Assembly (NCBI GenBank): GCA_958450365.1
Contig: CAUEEP010000758.1
Coordinates: 1,572,565 to 1,636,564, forward strand
Direction of reading: 5' to 3'
Length of the DNA stretch: 64,000 nucleotides
Source of the DNA: Mesorhabditis belari
Taxonomy: Eukaryota; Nematoda; Chromadorea; Rhabditida; Rhabditidae
Below the pieces are notes generated by a model. It saw nothing but the letters and a program-made list of their open reading frames with translations. It ran no database searches and was not told where the DNA came from. Both the position numbers and the translations under genes were made by a program. This document shows positions 1-12,308 of this stretch, piece after piece (position 1 is the stretch's first letter; each line of letters starts with the position of its first letter).

Positions 1-550
1 TTAAACTCTGAAAGCGATAGGCGCAAAAGATTGATAAAAGTAGCAGAATGGTCAAAAAGTTTAAAAAAAGTATAAAAAAGTTAAAATTTTACCCCCCCGG
101 ATCTTAAAATTTTACCCGGTCCCCCCGATACTCCACAAGTACCTTGTTCTTTTACGTCATATTGGTCACAAATCATGTTGGCCTTTTACGAGACTCGCCG
201 CTTCTGGTGCTTTTTCTCTCTTTTTCAATGGCAGCAAAGTCGAAATTCGCCACCACAGCCATGCGTTCTAAAAAATTAGTTCCTTTAAAGATGTTTAAAC
301 AAATCGCAATACTTAGGTATATCAAAGTTCAGAATGGTCAATCCTTTAAGAAAGGAAAATTTTCGCTGCATAGACCGTTGATCGAGTAAGTACATAAAGG
401 AAGTAGGTAAGTAAATACTAAACCATACGAAGTATATCGTCGGACAATTTTCTCGAAGCAATGAGTTTATCGCAAAGTTCCATCTTCTGATTCACTCGAT
501 GCATCGGGCGTACTACCTTAAAAAATCAAAAGTAAATTTTAAAAAGCTAT
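1..550. other. No gene recognised at left edge
   Basis: AT-rich sequence with short C-runs near 95 and 122. An 81-codon open frame at 144-389 (+) has no domain, no splice context and ordinary intergenic composition, so I do not treat it as a gene. Nothing else is visible before the small minus-strand frame that ends at 551. Confidence 0.4.
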
Positions 551-730
551 TCTATACCGTGAATCTGGCGATACAAGAGTTGACGTAGGCGAGGGCAAAG
601 GCAATCAACGAGAGAATGGTGGTGATGACCAGAGTGATGATGTAAGTGATTTCGGTGCCCAGAACATACGATTCTAACTAAAAACAATTGCTTGCATATT
701 CGTTTAAATTAAACTCCTTACCTTATCCAT
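551..730 (-). CDS. Possible small single-pass membrane protein (about 44 aa)
   Basis: On the minus strand ATG at 730 gives Met-Asp-Lys, then a GT-AG intron of about 45 bases, then a frame running to TAG at 551-553. The product would be about 44 residues. Most of it is one strongly hydrophobic segment (residues 10-35, rich in I, L, T, A), followed by a short basic tail, so a type of small integral membrane protein is inferred. The frame is also open upstream of the ATG to about 825 with more hydrophobic codons, so this could be the 3' end of a longer membrane protein. No family is recognised. It lies about 375 bases from, and divergent to, the BI-1-like gene at 1106, which would allow a shared promoter region. 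Confidence 0.35.
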
Positions 731-1105
731 GTCGACGATGATTATAAAACGCCAAAGATAAAGATCCGAGCAAAACTCGATGAAGAAACTTTTAAAATCT
801 TTTGAAGTCTTTTCGTGCTTCTCTCAGAAGCTCTAGATTTGCATACTGTCTGAAAATTCGCGCCAAAAGTAATAATTTGCATTTTAAATTGACTCCTTTG
901 AAATCTAACGTCGAAAAAATTTCATTTTCGATTCACGGCTTCTTCTTACGGCTTCGCAAAGACTAACAGGTACATTTTTTAAAGTTCTATTAAAACTTTT
1001 TACATTTTCTTATTTGCAAAACCATTTATTTTTGATCACTTACAGGAAGGCTTAGTTAATCACCGCTTAAATCTTTTATTTAGATTTTCGAGAAACCCCA
1101 CAAAA

Positions 1106-2450
1106 ATGGAAATCGGTACTCATTGGATCGAGCAAATGCAAACAACCATCGAGACGATGCGTCGACGATGTGAGGAGTGATTTGGATTTTTACTTTTTAG
1201 AATATTTTTGCTGTGTCTACGCTTTTTTATGGAACAATTTTCATGCCTTTCTTTATAACTAAAGTTATTAAAACTCTTTATTTCAGGTATTGCTTATTAT
1301 GATCAAGGTGGAAGAGTGTTTTCTCGGATTGCAACGGCTGTTAATCGTGGACGTGAAATTGCTGAACCGGCCTTCAAGGATGCACAAGATTATGTATGCT
1401 TTGGTTTTGTTCGTCTAAAGTGAAAATTTTAGGCTGCAGCAGCAATGGCAATCACTGATGGGGTGGATAAGTTGAACACCGACACGAAGAATACGCTCGT
1501 CGAGTTGTACTTGGGCATTGCGGTACGATCTTTACCAACTTGTTGCTTACTACTTGTTTTTTAGGTGCTGTTGGTTGGTGCCGGGTGTGGAGAGCTGGCC
1601 GGAGCTACCTCTTTGGCGCCAATTCTTGATTCAAGTATTTGATTGTATCAATCATTATTACTAGTTTTTTTAGTTTTCCATCCAACTATCGAAACATTGC
1701 TGCTCATAGTGGTCCCTATTCACGCTTACATCGTGACCAAGAAAACGCCTGGTAGATTTGTTTTTGATTTGTTAAAATTCTGTCTTTTAGCTATAGATGA
1801 TATTGAGCGACGTGTGCTACTCTTTAAAGTATTCTATTTTTAAATTAAACTTTATTTCTCATTTTAGGCCTGCGCCATCATGGGGATTTTGACTGGACAT
1901 TTGAGCTCAAAAGTGCTCTCACTGGTGCCCGCCATTCTCTTTCTTCAGGTGACTATTATTTGAGTCTTCATTGTATTTTGTTTTAGCCACTTTTCTTGGG
2001 ACTCATCCTTGACAACGCACTCATCAAGACGCCATTCGTCTCTGATCGATATTCCTATTTGGGTAAATGAACCTGAGTCTTTTAATAAACTGTGCAGAGC
2101 TGTTCGAATTGTTTTATTTTCAGGTGCTGTTGGAGTATTCTCACTGTCGATCTCCGTTTTATGTGCTTTTCTTCCACTCGGTCGTATCTCACTCGCCGTT
2201 GGCGCTTTTGCCGCACTTCACGCACTTTTTGGTGCCGTTCATTTTCAGGTTTTATTTTAATTTATTCATTTTTATTGTTTGCTTAGATGACTACTGCTTG
2301 TCTTCATGACAAATTATTCTCGGTGGCAGAAGCTTCACTGGCCTACATTTTGCCGCTTTTCTTTACCCAGGTAAGATAAAATTTTAACTTTTCTAAACTA
2401 TGATCTTTCAGATTGTGTGGGCAAATCTGTTCGGTGTCTCTTCAAGGTAA
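1106..2450 (+). CDS. Bax inhibitor-1-like (TMBIM family) multi-pass membrane protein, divergent
   Basis: About ten exons with short introns join in frame from ATG 1106 to TAA 2448-2450, giving roughly 280 residues. A hydrophilic N-terminus (about 85 residues, alternating charged and small residues) is followed by six or seven hydrophobic segments. The order resembles Bax inhibitor-1: the Lys/Asn-rich start of TM1, a short polar loop with I-E-R-R before a segment containing I-L-T-G-H-L-S-S (compare the L-T-G-x-x-L-G-P region of BI-1), an R-Y-S-Y-L-G loop (compare R-R-S-Y-L-x-L-G-G), then two closing segments. BI-1 proteins act in the ER membrane in calcium leak and cell-death control. The usual C-terminal acidic/His region is not obvious, so the family call is moderate while the existence of the gene is well supported by splice-consistent frames. 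Confidence 0.7.
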
Positions 2451-2584
2451 AATGATTCAAATAGATCGTAAATGGGACACATGGATAAAAGAACATAAGG
2501 TGATTTTTCGAGAAAATCTTCGAATAAATGTTTCATCATGGAAATTGTTTGTCCTGTAGATATTTGGAGATGTTAAATCCTTTA

Positions 2585-4793
2585 TTAATGACTAGAATGC
2601 GAGTCTAATTTGATTTGTTTACCTGATGCCACAATGATGATTGAACTCATGCTTTCGTAAAGCTGATCTGAAATAGATGCTTTATGAAATCAAAAGCTTT
2701 TCAAAAAAACTTACGTATCTCTGAAAGAAAGTTCACACGTTTTACACTGATACGGTTTTTCACCGGTGTGCAATCGAATGTGAACCGTTAAAGCCTAGAA
2801 TTCCTCTATCAGTTTGCACTTTGGCAATTTCCCAAACCTGAGATTGTGAAAACCCTCTCCCGCAATACCCACAAGAATATGGTCGTTCTCCTGTGTGAAC
2901 CCGTTCATGAATTTGCTTAAAAAAGTCGTTGTTTGAACATCTTACCCATATCAAACCTTGTCTCTTTTATGGTGAAACATCTTTTCACAATAAGTACATT
3001 TGTAGCGAAGTGGTTTCTCGGAGGGTGGGACTTCACCAGGAAGACGAGAAGAGCAGAGATTCTGGAAGTGTGGAGTTCCAGAAAAGGTACTGATCCTTTT
3101 TCAGATAGGATCAAAGACATCGACTACCTACTGTAATAGTACCCCATTCGCATAATGACGGTGCGGAGTGTTGCGTAGTCTAGCTTTGAGCGCGTTTTTC
3201 TCGACGCTCTTTTATGCTACAATGCGCACTTAGGTATCAAAAAATAGTTGAAATTCAGAGCTATTTTTTGATACCAAAGACGCATTTTTTGAAAGTACGA
3301 GCGCTTTGAAAAAAATGAAATACTAAAAAACTTTTGCGACTACGCGACTGTACGAGGGGGGTGGGGTACGATTACAGTATTTACGGGAATATTAGATAAT
3401 GCACTCACCTGATGCTCGTACATGGACACAAACAAGCGAAACCATTTCCCGCAAAATGAGCAGAAATGTCGGCTAAACTCTTTTCCTCTCATTGTCATTT
3501 TTCATTTGCACTTACCGCCCACTTTGGTGCAAACGTAAATGCATGATGAGATTATGTTGTCGAGAGAAAGTCTTATGACAAAGCTCGCACTCGTATTGTT
3601 TTCCTTCTGAAAGTGATTTTTGAGCTTTCACCTTTTAAAAAGTACCAAGATGCAGTTTTTCATGTAAGCGCAGGCCATCTATTGTCGTGAAAGCTTTTGC
3701 ACAATTGTGATAGCAACACCGGAAAGGTCTAAAAGTTGTACATAGATTGTTAAAAGTTGTAATTGATCACAGTAAAATTTTTCGCTACTAACTTGTGAAA
3801 TGAATGCGAGCTCAAGTGGCGCATCAGTTGGCCTTTCGTTAGAAAAGTGGCCGAGCACTCCGAGCAGCTAAAATTTGTTTTGATGCTGATTCCAGTCTTC
3901 GCATTTACCAATAACTTTGCTTGACCGATCGATTGAGTCGCAACCGAACCGGGGGTACAAGTTGGGCAACCGGTTGCACTTCCACTTGATTCATTGATTC
4001 CCATGCAAATGAATCTAAAGCTTTTCTCGTGATTCTTTCTTTTTTCTCATTCAAAAACCTTGTCCATCCACTTGATAATCACTGCTTGTCGATGGCATGT
4101 CGGCAATGTTTACAACCTAGAAATTTAAGTACAAATTATTCTGCCTCCTTTACCTTGTATCGAAAAACTTTTGAGCCGATTTTGAGAGAAAGTCGATTCA
4201 GTGATTTGGGTCCAGTTTCGGCATCAGCTTTCTGTGAAGTTTTTAGATATTTTTCGATTTTTGAGTCTAACCTGTATGGAGCTTGTCGTTATTTCTTTTC
4301 TTCTTTCGTCTACAACTGGTGGCTCCACATAGAAATATTGTTGTGATGGGGTCCGGGAGAAAGATTGCTGGATCTGAGTGTTTCTGGAAGTATTCATTTG
4401 TATCAATATCTTTTATTGGGAATCTCCACTTACTGAAAATATGTCACATTCCGGTTCAAATTAATCCTTCGTCGATTGGACGGCAAATAGGGATCCTGTA
4501 AGAGTGCTTGAATTGCTTGAACAGCGACTTCTCTCACGTCTTGATGTCCCTCTTCTTCTTGTCGAACGATCTCCTCGAGTCGTTTCGATGCCTCGTGCGT
4601 TTCTTCTTCGCCCTGGCGAGATTTTGACGGCAAGGCATCATCTGTTTATGACTTGGATTTTAGCGGTCCGAAACTGTTGACCCAAATAGATCAAACGTTA
4701 ACATGCTTTGATGTGGGTGTTGAATTTGGCTTTACCTTCAAAATCTTCCAATATCGAATCGTAAAAATGGGTGTCATCAAAATTCACATCCAT
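2585..4793 (-). CDS. Multi-C2H2 zinc-finger protein
   Basis: Minus-strand gene starting at ATG 4793 (acidic start M-D-V-N-F-D-D), ending TAA at 2585-2587 next to an AATAAA-like signal. After an acidic, Glu/Arg-rich N-terminal helix (exon about 4500-4632) come successive C2H2 fingers on separate exons: about 3830-3770 (C-S-E-C), 3730-3650 (C-x4-C), 3605-3520 (C-E-L-C), 3470-3412 (C-S-F-C), 3035-2965 (C-T-Y-C), 2926-2834 with an H-T-G-E-R-P linker, and 2796-2716 with H-T-G-E-K-P. A last short exon closes the final finger. The canonical TGE(K/R)P linkers between the last three fingers indicate DNA binding, so a nuclear transcription factor is inferred; the target is unknown. One intron holds a MITE (3127-3386). 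Orthology to a named nematode finger protein cannot be decided by eye. Confidence 0.8.
3127..3386. mobile_element. MITE family A, copy 1 (intronic)
   Basis: Terminal inverted repeats related to TACTGTAATAGTACCCC open and close this 260-base unit; the inner arms (GTAGTC...TTTTTGATACC and its complement) pair as a long imperfect hairpin. The same unit occurs at about 25.9, 29.0, 36.0 and 60.8 kb. It lies in an intron of the zinc-finger gene and contains no coding capacity. Confidence 0.85.
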
Positions 4794-5352
4794 TTCAACC
4801 AATGACTGCACGTTTCTATATCGATTTTCTATTTGTAAGTGTCAACGTTTGACTCAAATTAATCCTTTATCCAAAATCCGAACGAAAATCGTATACTTCA
4901 AGTGTACCCTACATTTGCAAAACAATTTATTGACAAAACAACACCAAGATATAAAAAGAGATACTGGTCAAGACGTGTCAAATTTTGGGTGAAATCGAAA
5001 AAATTATCTCAACCGGTTCGTAAAAAAAGAAAAGTAAAATGTTTCTAATGTCTAACTGTATGTACAAATCCTGAATGTGTCAAGTGGAGGCAGTTATGAG
5101 CCAAAGATCAAAAGAGAAACGCACTTTTTGAAGAGACGTGTGAAAAATTGAGGATCTTTAAACGTGTACTTTTCGCAAAAATTGTTGCGTTTTTTTCGGA
5201 AAAGTACAAGTCAGCAAAAGTAACAAAAGAAACACACATAAAGCTAAGTAATTAAAAATTTGGGAAATAAAGCTAAAATCATGAATGTAGAAGCACCAGA
5301 ACATTGAAATTGAATATAAAAGGTATACAGTGGAAACTTTTTGAAGGAATTT

Positions 5353-7227
5353 TCAGACCAAATCCTTTGTCGGTGTTCCCTCCCAAAGACTTGACATGTC
5401 TTTTGATTTTCGATTTTCAGCCGTTTTGATTTGTTGACGGATCTGAAAATTTGCAAATTTGCAGTTTAAACCATAAGCTTAGTTCAGATTTAAACACAAT
5501 TTGAGTTATCGATAAAACTTACATTTTCAGCAACGTCGATACAGTCCTTCTCTTTAATGTAACCTTTGTGTACATATTTCTCCAGTCTAAACAATACGTT
5601 CAATAGCGAAAAAATTAAAAATTCACCTAGCGGAGCGTTTAAAGTAGCGATAGAAGTATTCGACGAGTTCTCCCATTTTTCGCTCGGGAAACTAAACCAG
5701 TAGCTTGATTAGATTAAAACTTGAGAAAAATTCTACCTTCTGAGCAATCTGGAGAAAATTTTTGCCGAATTCTTTGTAGTAGACATCAAACATTTGCTTT
5801 TCTTCGTTACTGAAAGCGACATCATGCTCGCAATCACCATCAGGAGAATATGAGCGACTCCACTAAACAAAATGCATTGCACATTGTCTTATACTAAAAA
5901 AATACCTATACAAATTTAAAAATATCACAAGAGATCAACTAACCGTGTTAATCGGTAAATTTGCGTGTTGAATCTTATTTTCGCAGCTCGCCTTCAGTGC
6001 AGCTTCTCCATCGTAGCCAACTTGTAGAATGGTGAACAGCAAGTCTTCGTTGTCGGATTGCTAAAATTAACATTTAACTTTGATTAAATTCTAGTTTTCC
6101 TTAAAACTAGACTACTTTAACTATTGCATTAGTCACAAAAGCAACATACAAAACATTTAGAGGCGAGTACCATTGAACAATTTTCGAGTCGAATTTCAGG
6201 GTTTTTGGCCTTCATCTGTTCTTGAATCAGTTGCAGCATAGCGTCTTCTGAAAAACTCACAACAAGTTGTAAAAGATTCTAGCAAAAAAAACCTAGTTTA
6301 TTTGAAGATATCCACAACGCCGTACACGGGTAATCCCTTTGCAGCTCGTTTGATGATGTACAGAAGTCTGGCACCGTTATTTGGTATAACACTGGATCAA
6401 CTCGAGGCTAAACACATTTTAGTGTAAAACACTCTTTCTCTTTGTAAAGTCAAACCTCTTTCTTGTCATATGGAATGTAATCTTTGTCTTCTTCATCATC
6501 TCCTCCGTGATGTTCGTAGTAGCTCAGCAAGTTGAGAGTTGAACCTACATATTTAGTAAAATGAATATTTTAAAAACCTTTCCTACACTTTAATAACAGG
6601 ACCGGGATAGCTTTTAAAAGCATACACTTGCCCTAATTTTTATGTGCAAGAAAATTTGCCTACTAAAAAGCAAGACTTACTTGTAGAAGCCACTTCTGTT
6701 TGAATCTCCACGCATGCAACTTCTTCGATACTCGTTGTGCCGTTCGCTGTCTCAGGTGGCATCCCATATCCATATCGTCGTCGTAATTCCTGGAAAAGAC
6801 ACTTTATTCAAATAATTACTAGAGCTTATTAATAAAAATTTTTCTAGTCGAACAAAAATCATTAAATTTGAAAGCACCTCGATATCCATTTCACCCTCCT
6901 CCTCAAGCGCTGCCAATTCATCGGCTCCAGCCGCTCCTTCACCAAGCGCTTCTTCCTCGTCTAACGTTACTAAATTTCAAAATTATTTTTTTAAAAGTTT
7001 TTTATCATCAATTGTTTATAAATGTGCAACATAAATCATACATCAATGCAACATAAACCAATCATAAATGCGCAACAAGAAGTCAGGCTAGACTTAAACT
7101 ATAGACGTTAAGGCAGATTATTTACGATAATTTAAAGCATACCTTCATCATCGTAACCATCATCGGGCACATCGAATTCTTCGTCTTCGTCGGAAGCCGC
7201 GGATCGAGAGTGCTCTTCATCGGCCAT
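5353..7227 (-). CDS. MIER1-like ELM2/SANT co-repressor
   Basis: Ten or so exons run from ATG 7227 to TGA 5353-5355. Order of domains: an acidic N-terminus (Asp/Glu-rich, residues 1-60) ending in an E-G-E-M-D-I-E-E-L-R-R-R-Y-G-Y-G-like stretch across two exons, which is the MIER1/MIER family signature; an Asp-rich linker; an ELM2-like region with Y-Q-I-T-V-P-D-F; the conserved helix following ELM2 (D-N-E-D-L-L-F-T-I-L, Y-D-G-E-A-A-L); and a SANT domain (E-E-K-Q-M-F, Y-K-E-F-G-K-N-F, V-E-Y-F-Y-R-Y-F-K). ELM2-SANT proteins recruit class I histone deacetylases, so a nuclear chromatin co-repressor role is inferred. MTA and CoREST also carry ELM2-SANT, but the acidic lead and the I-E-E-L..Y-G-Y-G element favour MIER. 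A TTTTTAG acceptor sits one base before the ATG, consistent with trans-splicing. Confidence 0.82.
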
Positions 7228-8154
7228 TCTAAAAATCAAGAATAAATGAAAATTATTAGGAAAGAGAACATAGAGAAATTAAGGATTCCCGAAAATGGTT
7301 CTCAAATGATACTTTTAAAAAACGAGCCTTTGAAAGCATAAATTCTAACGTTTTTAAGACCGTTTTGAATGGAAACTTAAATTAAAAAGGAAAATGTCAT
7401 AGCCATTAATATAGCCTTTTTGAAATAAAGATATTCAGCCAAGTATATTGTCAATTAAGTGAGTATCTTTAGACGTTTAAATCATGGTACCAATTGTCAC
7501 GTCAATTAATTCATTGGATCGCGAAAGCGGTTTCTTTTGGCACTACAAAAACTGATAGCTTGCAAAATGAAAAAAAGTGAATAAAGTCTGAAAAGTTAAG
7601 GATAGGTTTGATAGTGTGTACTCGGGGCGGGGCGACGATGGGGAAAAGAGGCTAAAATGCGGGACGTGCACGCGTTGCGGCTCCCTTCTCCCATCAACTA
7701 TGAGCAAGAAGCGGGGGGGGCGACTTGTACATGAATAGATTCGATAACACACAAAATTCAGCGCGCAGAAAAAAGAAGAAAAGATGAGTCACGGGGAAAT
7801 TTTTTTGGCTTCTTCCCTTTTTTCTGCAGCCCTAAATGGAAAATTGCTTGATTCATTATGATTTTGTTAACACTTTTTTTCGATTCGTTTCTGCGCAAAA
7901 AGCTATTGATTCGTTTTTGTGAGAAATATAGGTTTTAACTGCATCAGCTTTTTATAATAAATGTTTTGGTAAAGTTTTGTTTTGTAAAGTTACCAGTTTT
8001 GTTATCGATTCACGATGACGAATTGCTTATTTTTTTAGAAACCTTTATTTGAAGTAGCAAGCATTTCCTTTTTTCTGTAAAACCTTATCAAATTTCATAA
8101 CATTTTTCAGATTTCAGGTACTCTTATGGACATGCTATAACAGCGACTCGTCGA
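7228..8154. other. Intergenic region with fragment of a palindromic repeat
   Basis: Divergent promoters of the MIER1-like (-) and RhoGAP (+) genes share this interval. Bases 7428-7520 match one arm of the palindromic element at 30.16-30.50 kb (A-G-T-A-T-C-T-T-T-A-G-A-type core, then TTGGATCG). Bases 7620-7720 are unusually GC-rich with a run of G near 7715. No gene is seen; a 69-codon minus frame here has no features of a protein. Confidence 0.45.
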
Positions 8155-11100
8155 ATGAATTCCACCAGCGTCTACGCGTCACCGTATGAACCCGATCCTG
8201 ATCTCGTTTATCTAGCACAGGTAAAAGTTTTGGCTATAATAAAATTTTTGAGTTATAACACACCCAGCTAATGCCAAAAGATCAATTTTCGAAATTAGAA
8301 AATAACAAAGCTTTTTATCCAATTCAACTTTTGCAGGGTGATGTACACCACATGGATGGACCCATTTCAAGTGACTCATCATCGCCCGAAGTCAATTCGG
8401 TAAGCTTAACCATTTGAGTTGCATAATATTGGTGTTAATAGATTAGAGATGGTAGTTCAACATCACCAGAAGTGGCATCAGTAAAAATGACAGCACCTAT
8501 ACACGTTGATGGTTTGTTTTAAACGAAAGGCAATTGCTAAAATTAATTTTTAGATAATGAGCCCGTGTATGCAAACTTGGCAGAATTTGGGACTGGAAAT
8601 GCAGCGCCTCTCATTGAATCACCGAAGCCATCAGAAGGAGATCAACAGCGACGAGTTTTGCCGCATGGATGGACAGAATATATTAGTCGAAGTGGCCGGT
8701 TAGTAGTTTTACTGGTACTGAGGCATAATTTTAGGCATAATTTTATACAAAATATGAGTTTTTGATTAGAATAAAATCCAAGATTTATAAACTCTTTTAG
8801 TTCTTACTTCTTCAACTCGGAAACCGGCCGGTGTCAATGGATTCCACCTCGTCTAATGCGCTCTCCTTCACAAATCAAGGTTTTACTTTCTGTTTTTTTT
8901 CTAATAGTTTTTGCTTTTAGGCTTTTTTGGATGCGACAAAGCATTTGGAAGGAGCTCTACCCTCACAGAAATCTTTGGATGGTTCGAATTTAGCTAATTT
9001 GCTGTAAAATTATATTTTTAGAAGAAAATTTTGACTCTGTAGCCAGCACCGATAGTGACAACGAAGCAGTTGAATCTGTCACTTCCAGAGCGACCAGTTT
9101 GGAGCCGCAAAGTAATAAAAGATTTTATCGTCATTTCATTGTGGCTTTTAGATATACCATCAAGCGACGAGCTCATAAGTTCAACAGAATACAGCAGAAA
9201 CGATCCCTTTAATAACCAGGTTTGTCAAAACATCTTTTTTAAAATAAGATTTTATTAGGAAATCTTCAACAACTTGCCACCTCTACCAAGCATTCCCACA
9301 TCGGCAAATCGTCCTCCATCACTTGTAATCAAAAATCGAGGCTCTTTAAAACAAGTTCATGTTCCTCAAGTGAGTTTTGAATTTTTTAATAATTTTTGAC
9401 TATGTCCTATTAAAACCAGTACGTTTTTAGCTGCCAATATCAGCTATGAGTGCCTCAGTTCCTTCCGCCTCAGAAGTTCCTGAATACGATGTTTGCTTTT
9501 TATTAATTTTGTGTAATTCATACGAATTATAGGCTCCGGCACCATCTTCGTCTTGCTATTCATTTAGAGATGGTTGGTTTACTAGATTTCTTGCAAAATT
9601 TAATTTTAGAGATGCTACTATATAACGAGGTACCTAAACCAGTCAAGCAAGGATACATGGAAAGAGTGGTTGGTTGTCAAAGTTATAAGTTTCATGGGTA
9701 TTTGTTTTAGGTTGCCGAAAAAGCAAAGAAAAGAGAATGGTCACCGTGCTATTTCTTTTTGTCAACGGCTCATTTACTTGTGTACAAAGACGAGAAAAGT
9801 GCTGAGGTTTCTTCAGAAAGACCGGGATTTGAGCTGGTTTTTTACAGAAACAAGGCCGTCACTACGAGGCACCACTTTTTGGAATGGAGCTCCGCGGCGC
9901 TTCTGTGAGCTGGGTTGTGGAAAAGGAAAGAAGAAAACGACGGATATTTCAAGTTAGTTGCAAATTGAATTTAATAAATTAGACTTGTTAGATCGGCTAA
10001 AGTTTGGTTTTTAAACCTGAAATACTTTGCGTGACTTGAGATTAAGTACCAAAAAGTTTAGTTGGATTTGCTGGATGGAGAACCTGAAATTTTTGGCGTA
10101 ACTTTTCAATTTGCTTTGATTACGCACGCTTACTTATTCGTTTAAATCTTTAAATATTTTAGTTAAACTCGGCACCTGGTAATTCGGCGCTTTCCACCGC
10201 ACCTCCACTCATCCTTCGATCCTCAACCGATGCGTTGACTGAGCAGTGGTTCGACTCGATTCGTGAAGTGATCGCACATTTAGTGAGTATTTTTTTAAGT
10301 TTCGAGATTCAATACAAAATAAAGACTTTGAAATCGAAGGCAAACGTACTTTTGCCAGGGATTTTCTTTCTTGAGTCTTGTAAGCACGCCCCTCACACGA
10401 TAATCCGAAAATTGTAGGTAGCCTTCGAGGGAAATTTTGCGTACCTTCAAATTTTATCGACCTTTCCTCATTTTTCTAATGAAAAGAACAAATTCTCTGA
10501 TTAATCTATTTGAACAAAAGAACCTCTTGAATGATGACAATGTGCCACTCATTAAGCCCAAATTGTTCCATTCAATTTCACAGCAACCGGCAACAAATAA
10601 TTCAAGTCCTAATGCCAACAAGACCAAATTAATTCGAAGTCTGACTCTCTCTTTGACAAAAATCTACAAGGAATCAACCAAGGAAGTAGAATCTTTGCAT
10701 TTGCATTATTTTTAAAACTGATTTTTAGCCTGCCCATACAAATGATACAACGGCAAGTATTTCAACGATTCCAATCTCCGTCATTCGAAATCCGTCCGCA
10801 ATGCCTCCTCGACCAAGCTCTACCTACAATGTATTGACAAAAAGTATTCGACGAGAGCATAAGTGAGTTTAAAAGCGTACTAGGAACACCAGGTTGCTAA
10901 CTATTTTGGTAATGTAAAATGGTAATTCTTAATTTTTAGACCCGATCCAATGAGCTCTTCTGTTTATGAGGTGTCATCAGCCGGCTCATCAACATTTTAT
11001 CATCCAGGAAGCGGTGTTTGCCACGATCCACCGCCTTCACGAGAATCAATTCTGGAAAAATTGCGACGGTAAGTTTTTATTTCGACCGTTATTATTCAGT

Positions 11101-12308
11101 AAACTTTGCCGATTCTAGACAAGTTGATCTACTTCAAACAAAAACACATTTATGGGCGTATGTCAACCAAATAAAGTCTAGAAACAGCACCCACACTTGT
11201 TTTTAATTGCTTAATTTTCTTATGAAAGCATATTTTATACATTATATGTTTTAGTTTCTTCCGTTCTCGCCCTTCTGTTGAGTCATTGAAGGAGAAAGGA
11301 ATTTATAAACGTAAGTTGTGAAATTTTGATGTCAAAACAAAGTTTTTAGCGGAACCCGTTTTTGGATCAACACTGCCGGTGATTTGTCAGCTGGAAAACA
11401 CGCTTGTTCCCCGATTTATTCAAGTTGTCACAGAACTTATTGAAGCTAAAGGATTGGAGGTGTATTGAATGTTTTTATAACTTTTATTGTTTGTTTAGGT
11501 CGATGGTTTATATCGTGTATCTGGAAATTTATCATCTGTACAGAAAATTCGATGTCAAGTTGATCAAAGTGAGCTTTTTAAGAGTTTATTAGCGAAATTT
11601 TTAACTTTAGATCGATATCAGCTACTTGTTGCCGAAGAGGACATTCATGTTTTGACAGGAGCGCTAAAGGTAAAGATATCAATGTTTCAAAAGATATCAC
11701 GTGTGTTCAGTTGTTTTTCCGTGAACTGGCGGAACCTGTGTTTCCAATCAAAATGCACAAGGATTTTCTCTCTGCAATGCGTGAGTCATTTAGATTTTCT
11801 TGCAAAACTTCTCCACCTTTCAGAGCAGGCTAAATCGAGTCATCGGCAGCGTCGTTTTGACGAGCTTATCAAGCTGTTGCCAATCGAAAATCGAGAAACG
11901 TTGAAATTATTGCTAAGACATTTGAACACGTGGGGAATCTTTGTTGGTTTACAAAAAATGTGTCATTATTTAGGGTTGCCAAAAATGCGGACAAGAATCG
12001 GATGCAAACGCACAATTTGGCGATTATGTTTGGACCGACACTTTTCCAATCGGGAGCTGAAGATCGTTCGGCAACGGCTAAAAAGAACAAGGATAAGAAA
12101 AAGAAAGGAAAGGTAAGGGGTTTGAAAATGAATTTGATAAACCCAAGAATAAACGGCAAATGAAAATGTTTAGGAAGAAAATGTGGCAGTGCAATCGAAC
12201 TCACATCTTGCCTTTCACATGATAATGCAGGGACAAATTGTCGAATATCTGCTCAACGAAGGGAAAAACCTTGAGGCTCTCCAGGGACCGGTCAGATTGC
12301 ATCCATGA
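8155..12308 (+). CDS. WW-PH-RhoGAP protein (ARHGAP12/15/27 family)
   Basis: Many exons join from ATG 8155 to TGA 12306-12308. Domains in order: a Ser/Asp-rich N-terminus; a WW domain split by an intron (L-P-H-G-W-T-E-Y near 8660, then S-Y-F-F-N, C-Q-W-I-P-P near 8810-8850); a PH domain (K-Q-G-Y-M-E-R near 9650, W-S-P-C-Y-F-F-L, and later S-V-S-W-V-V near 9915); a low-complexity Ser/Pro linker; and a RhoGAP domain (about 11350-12290). In the RhoGAP part the arginine finger is present (G-L-Y-R-V-S-G-N near 11505), as are L-F-F-R-E-L-x-E-P (near 11715) and N-L-A-I-M-F-G-P-T-L (near 12020). The protein should stimulate GTP hydrolysis on Rho-family GTPases at membranes. The WW-PH-GAP order is that of the ARHGAP12/15/27 group; no SH3 domain is seen. 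Confidence 0.9.

Noticed and set aside
9670..9957. 95-codon frame overlapping the RhoGAP gene
   Set aside because: Shadow of the PH-domain exon in another frame, reading across a splice site.
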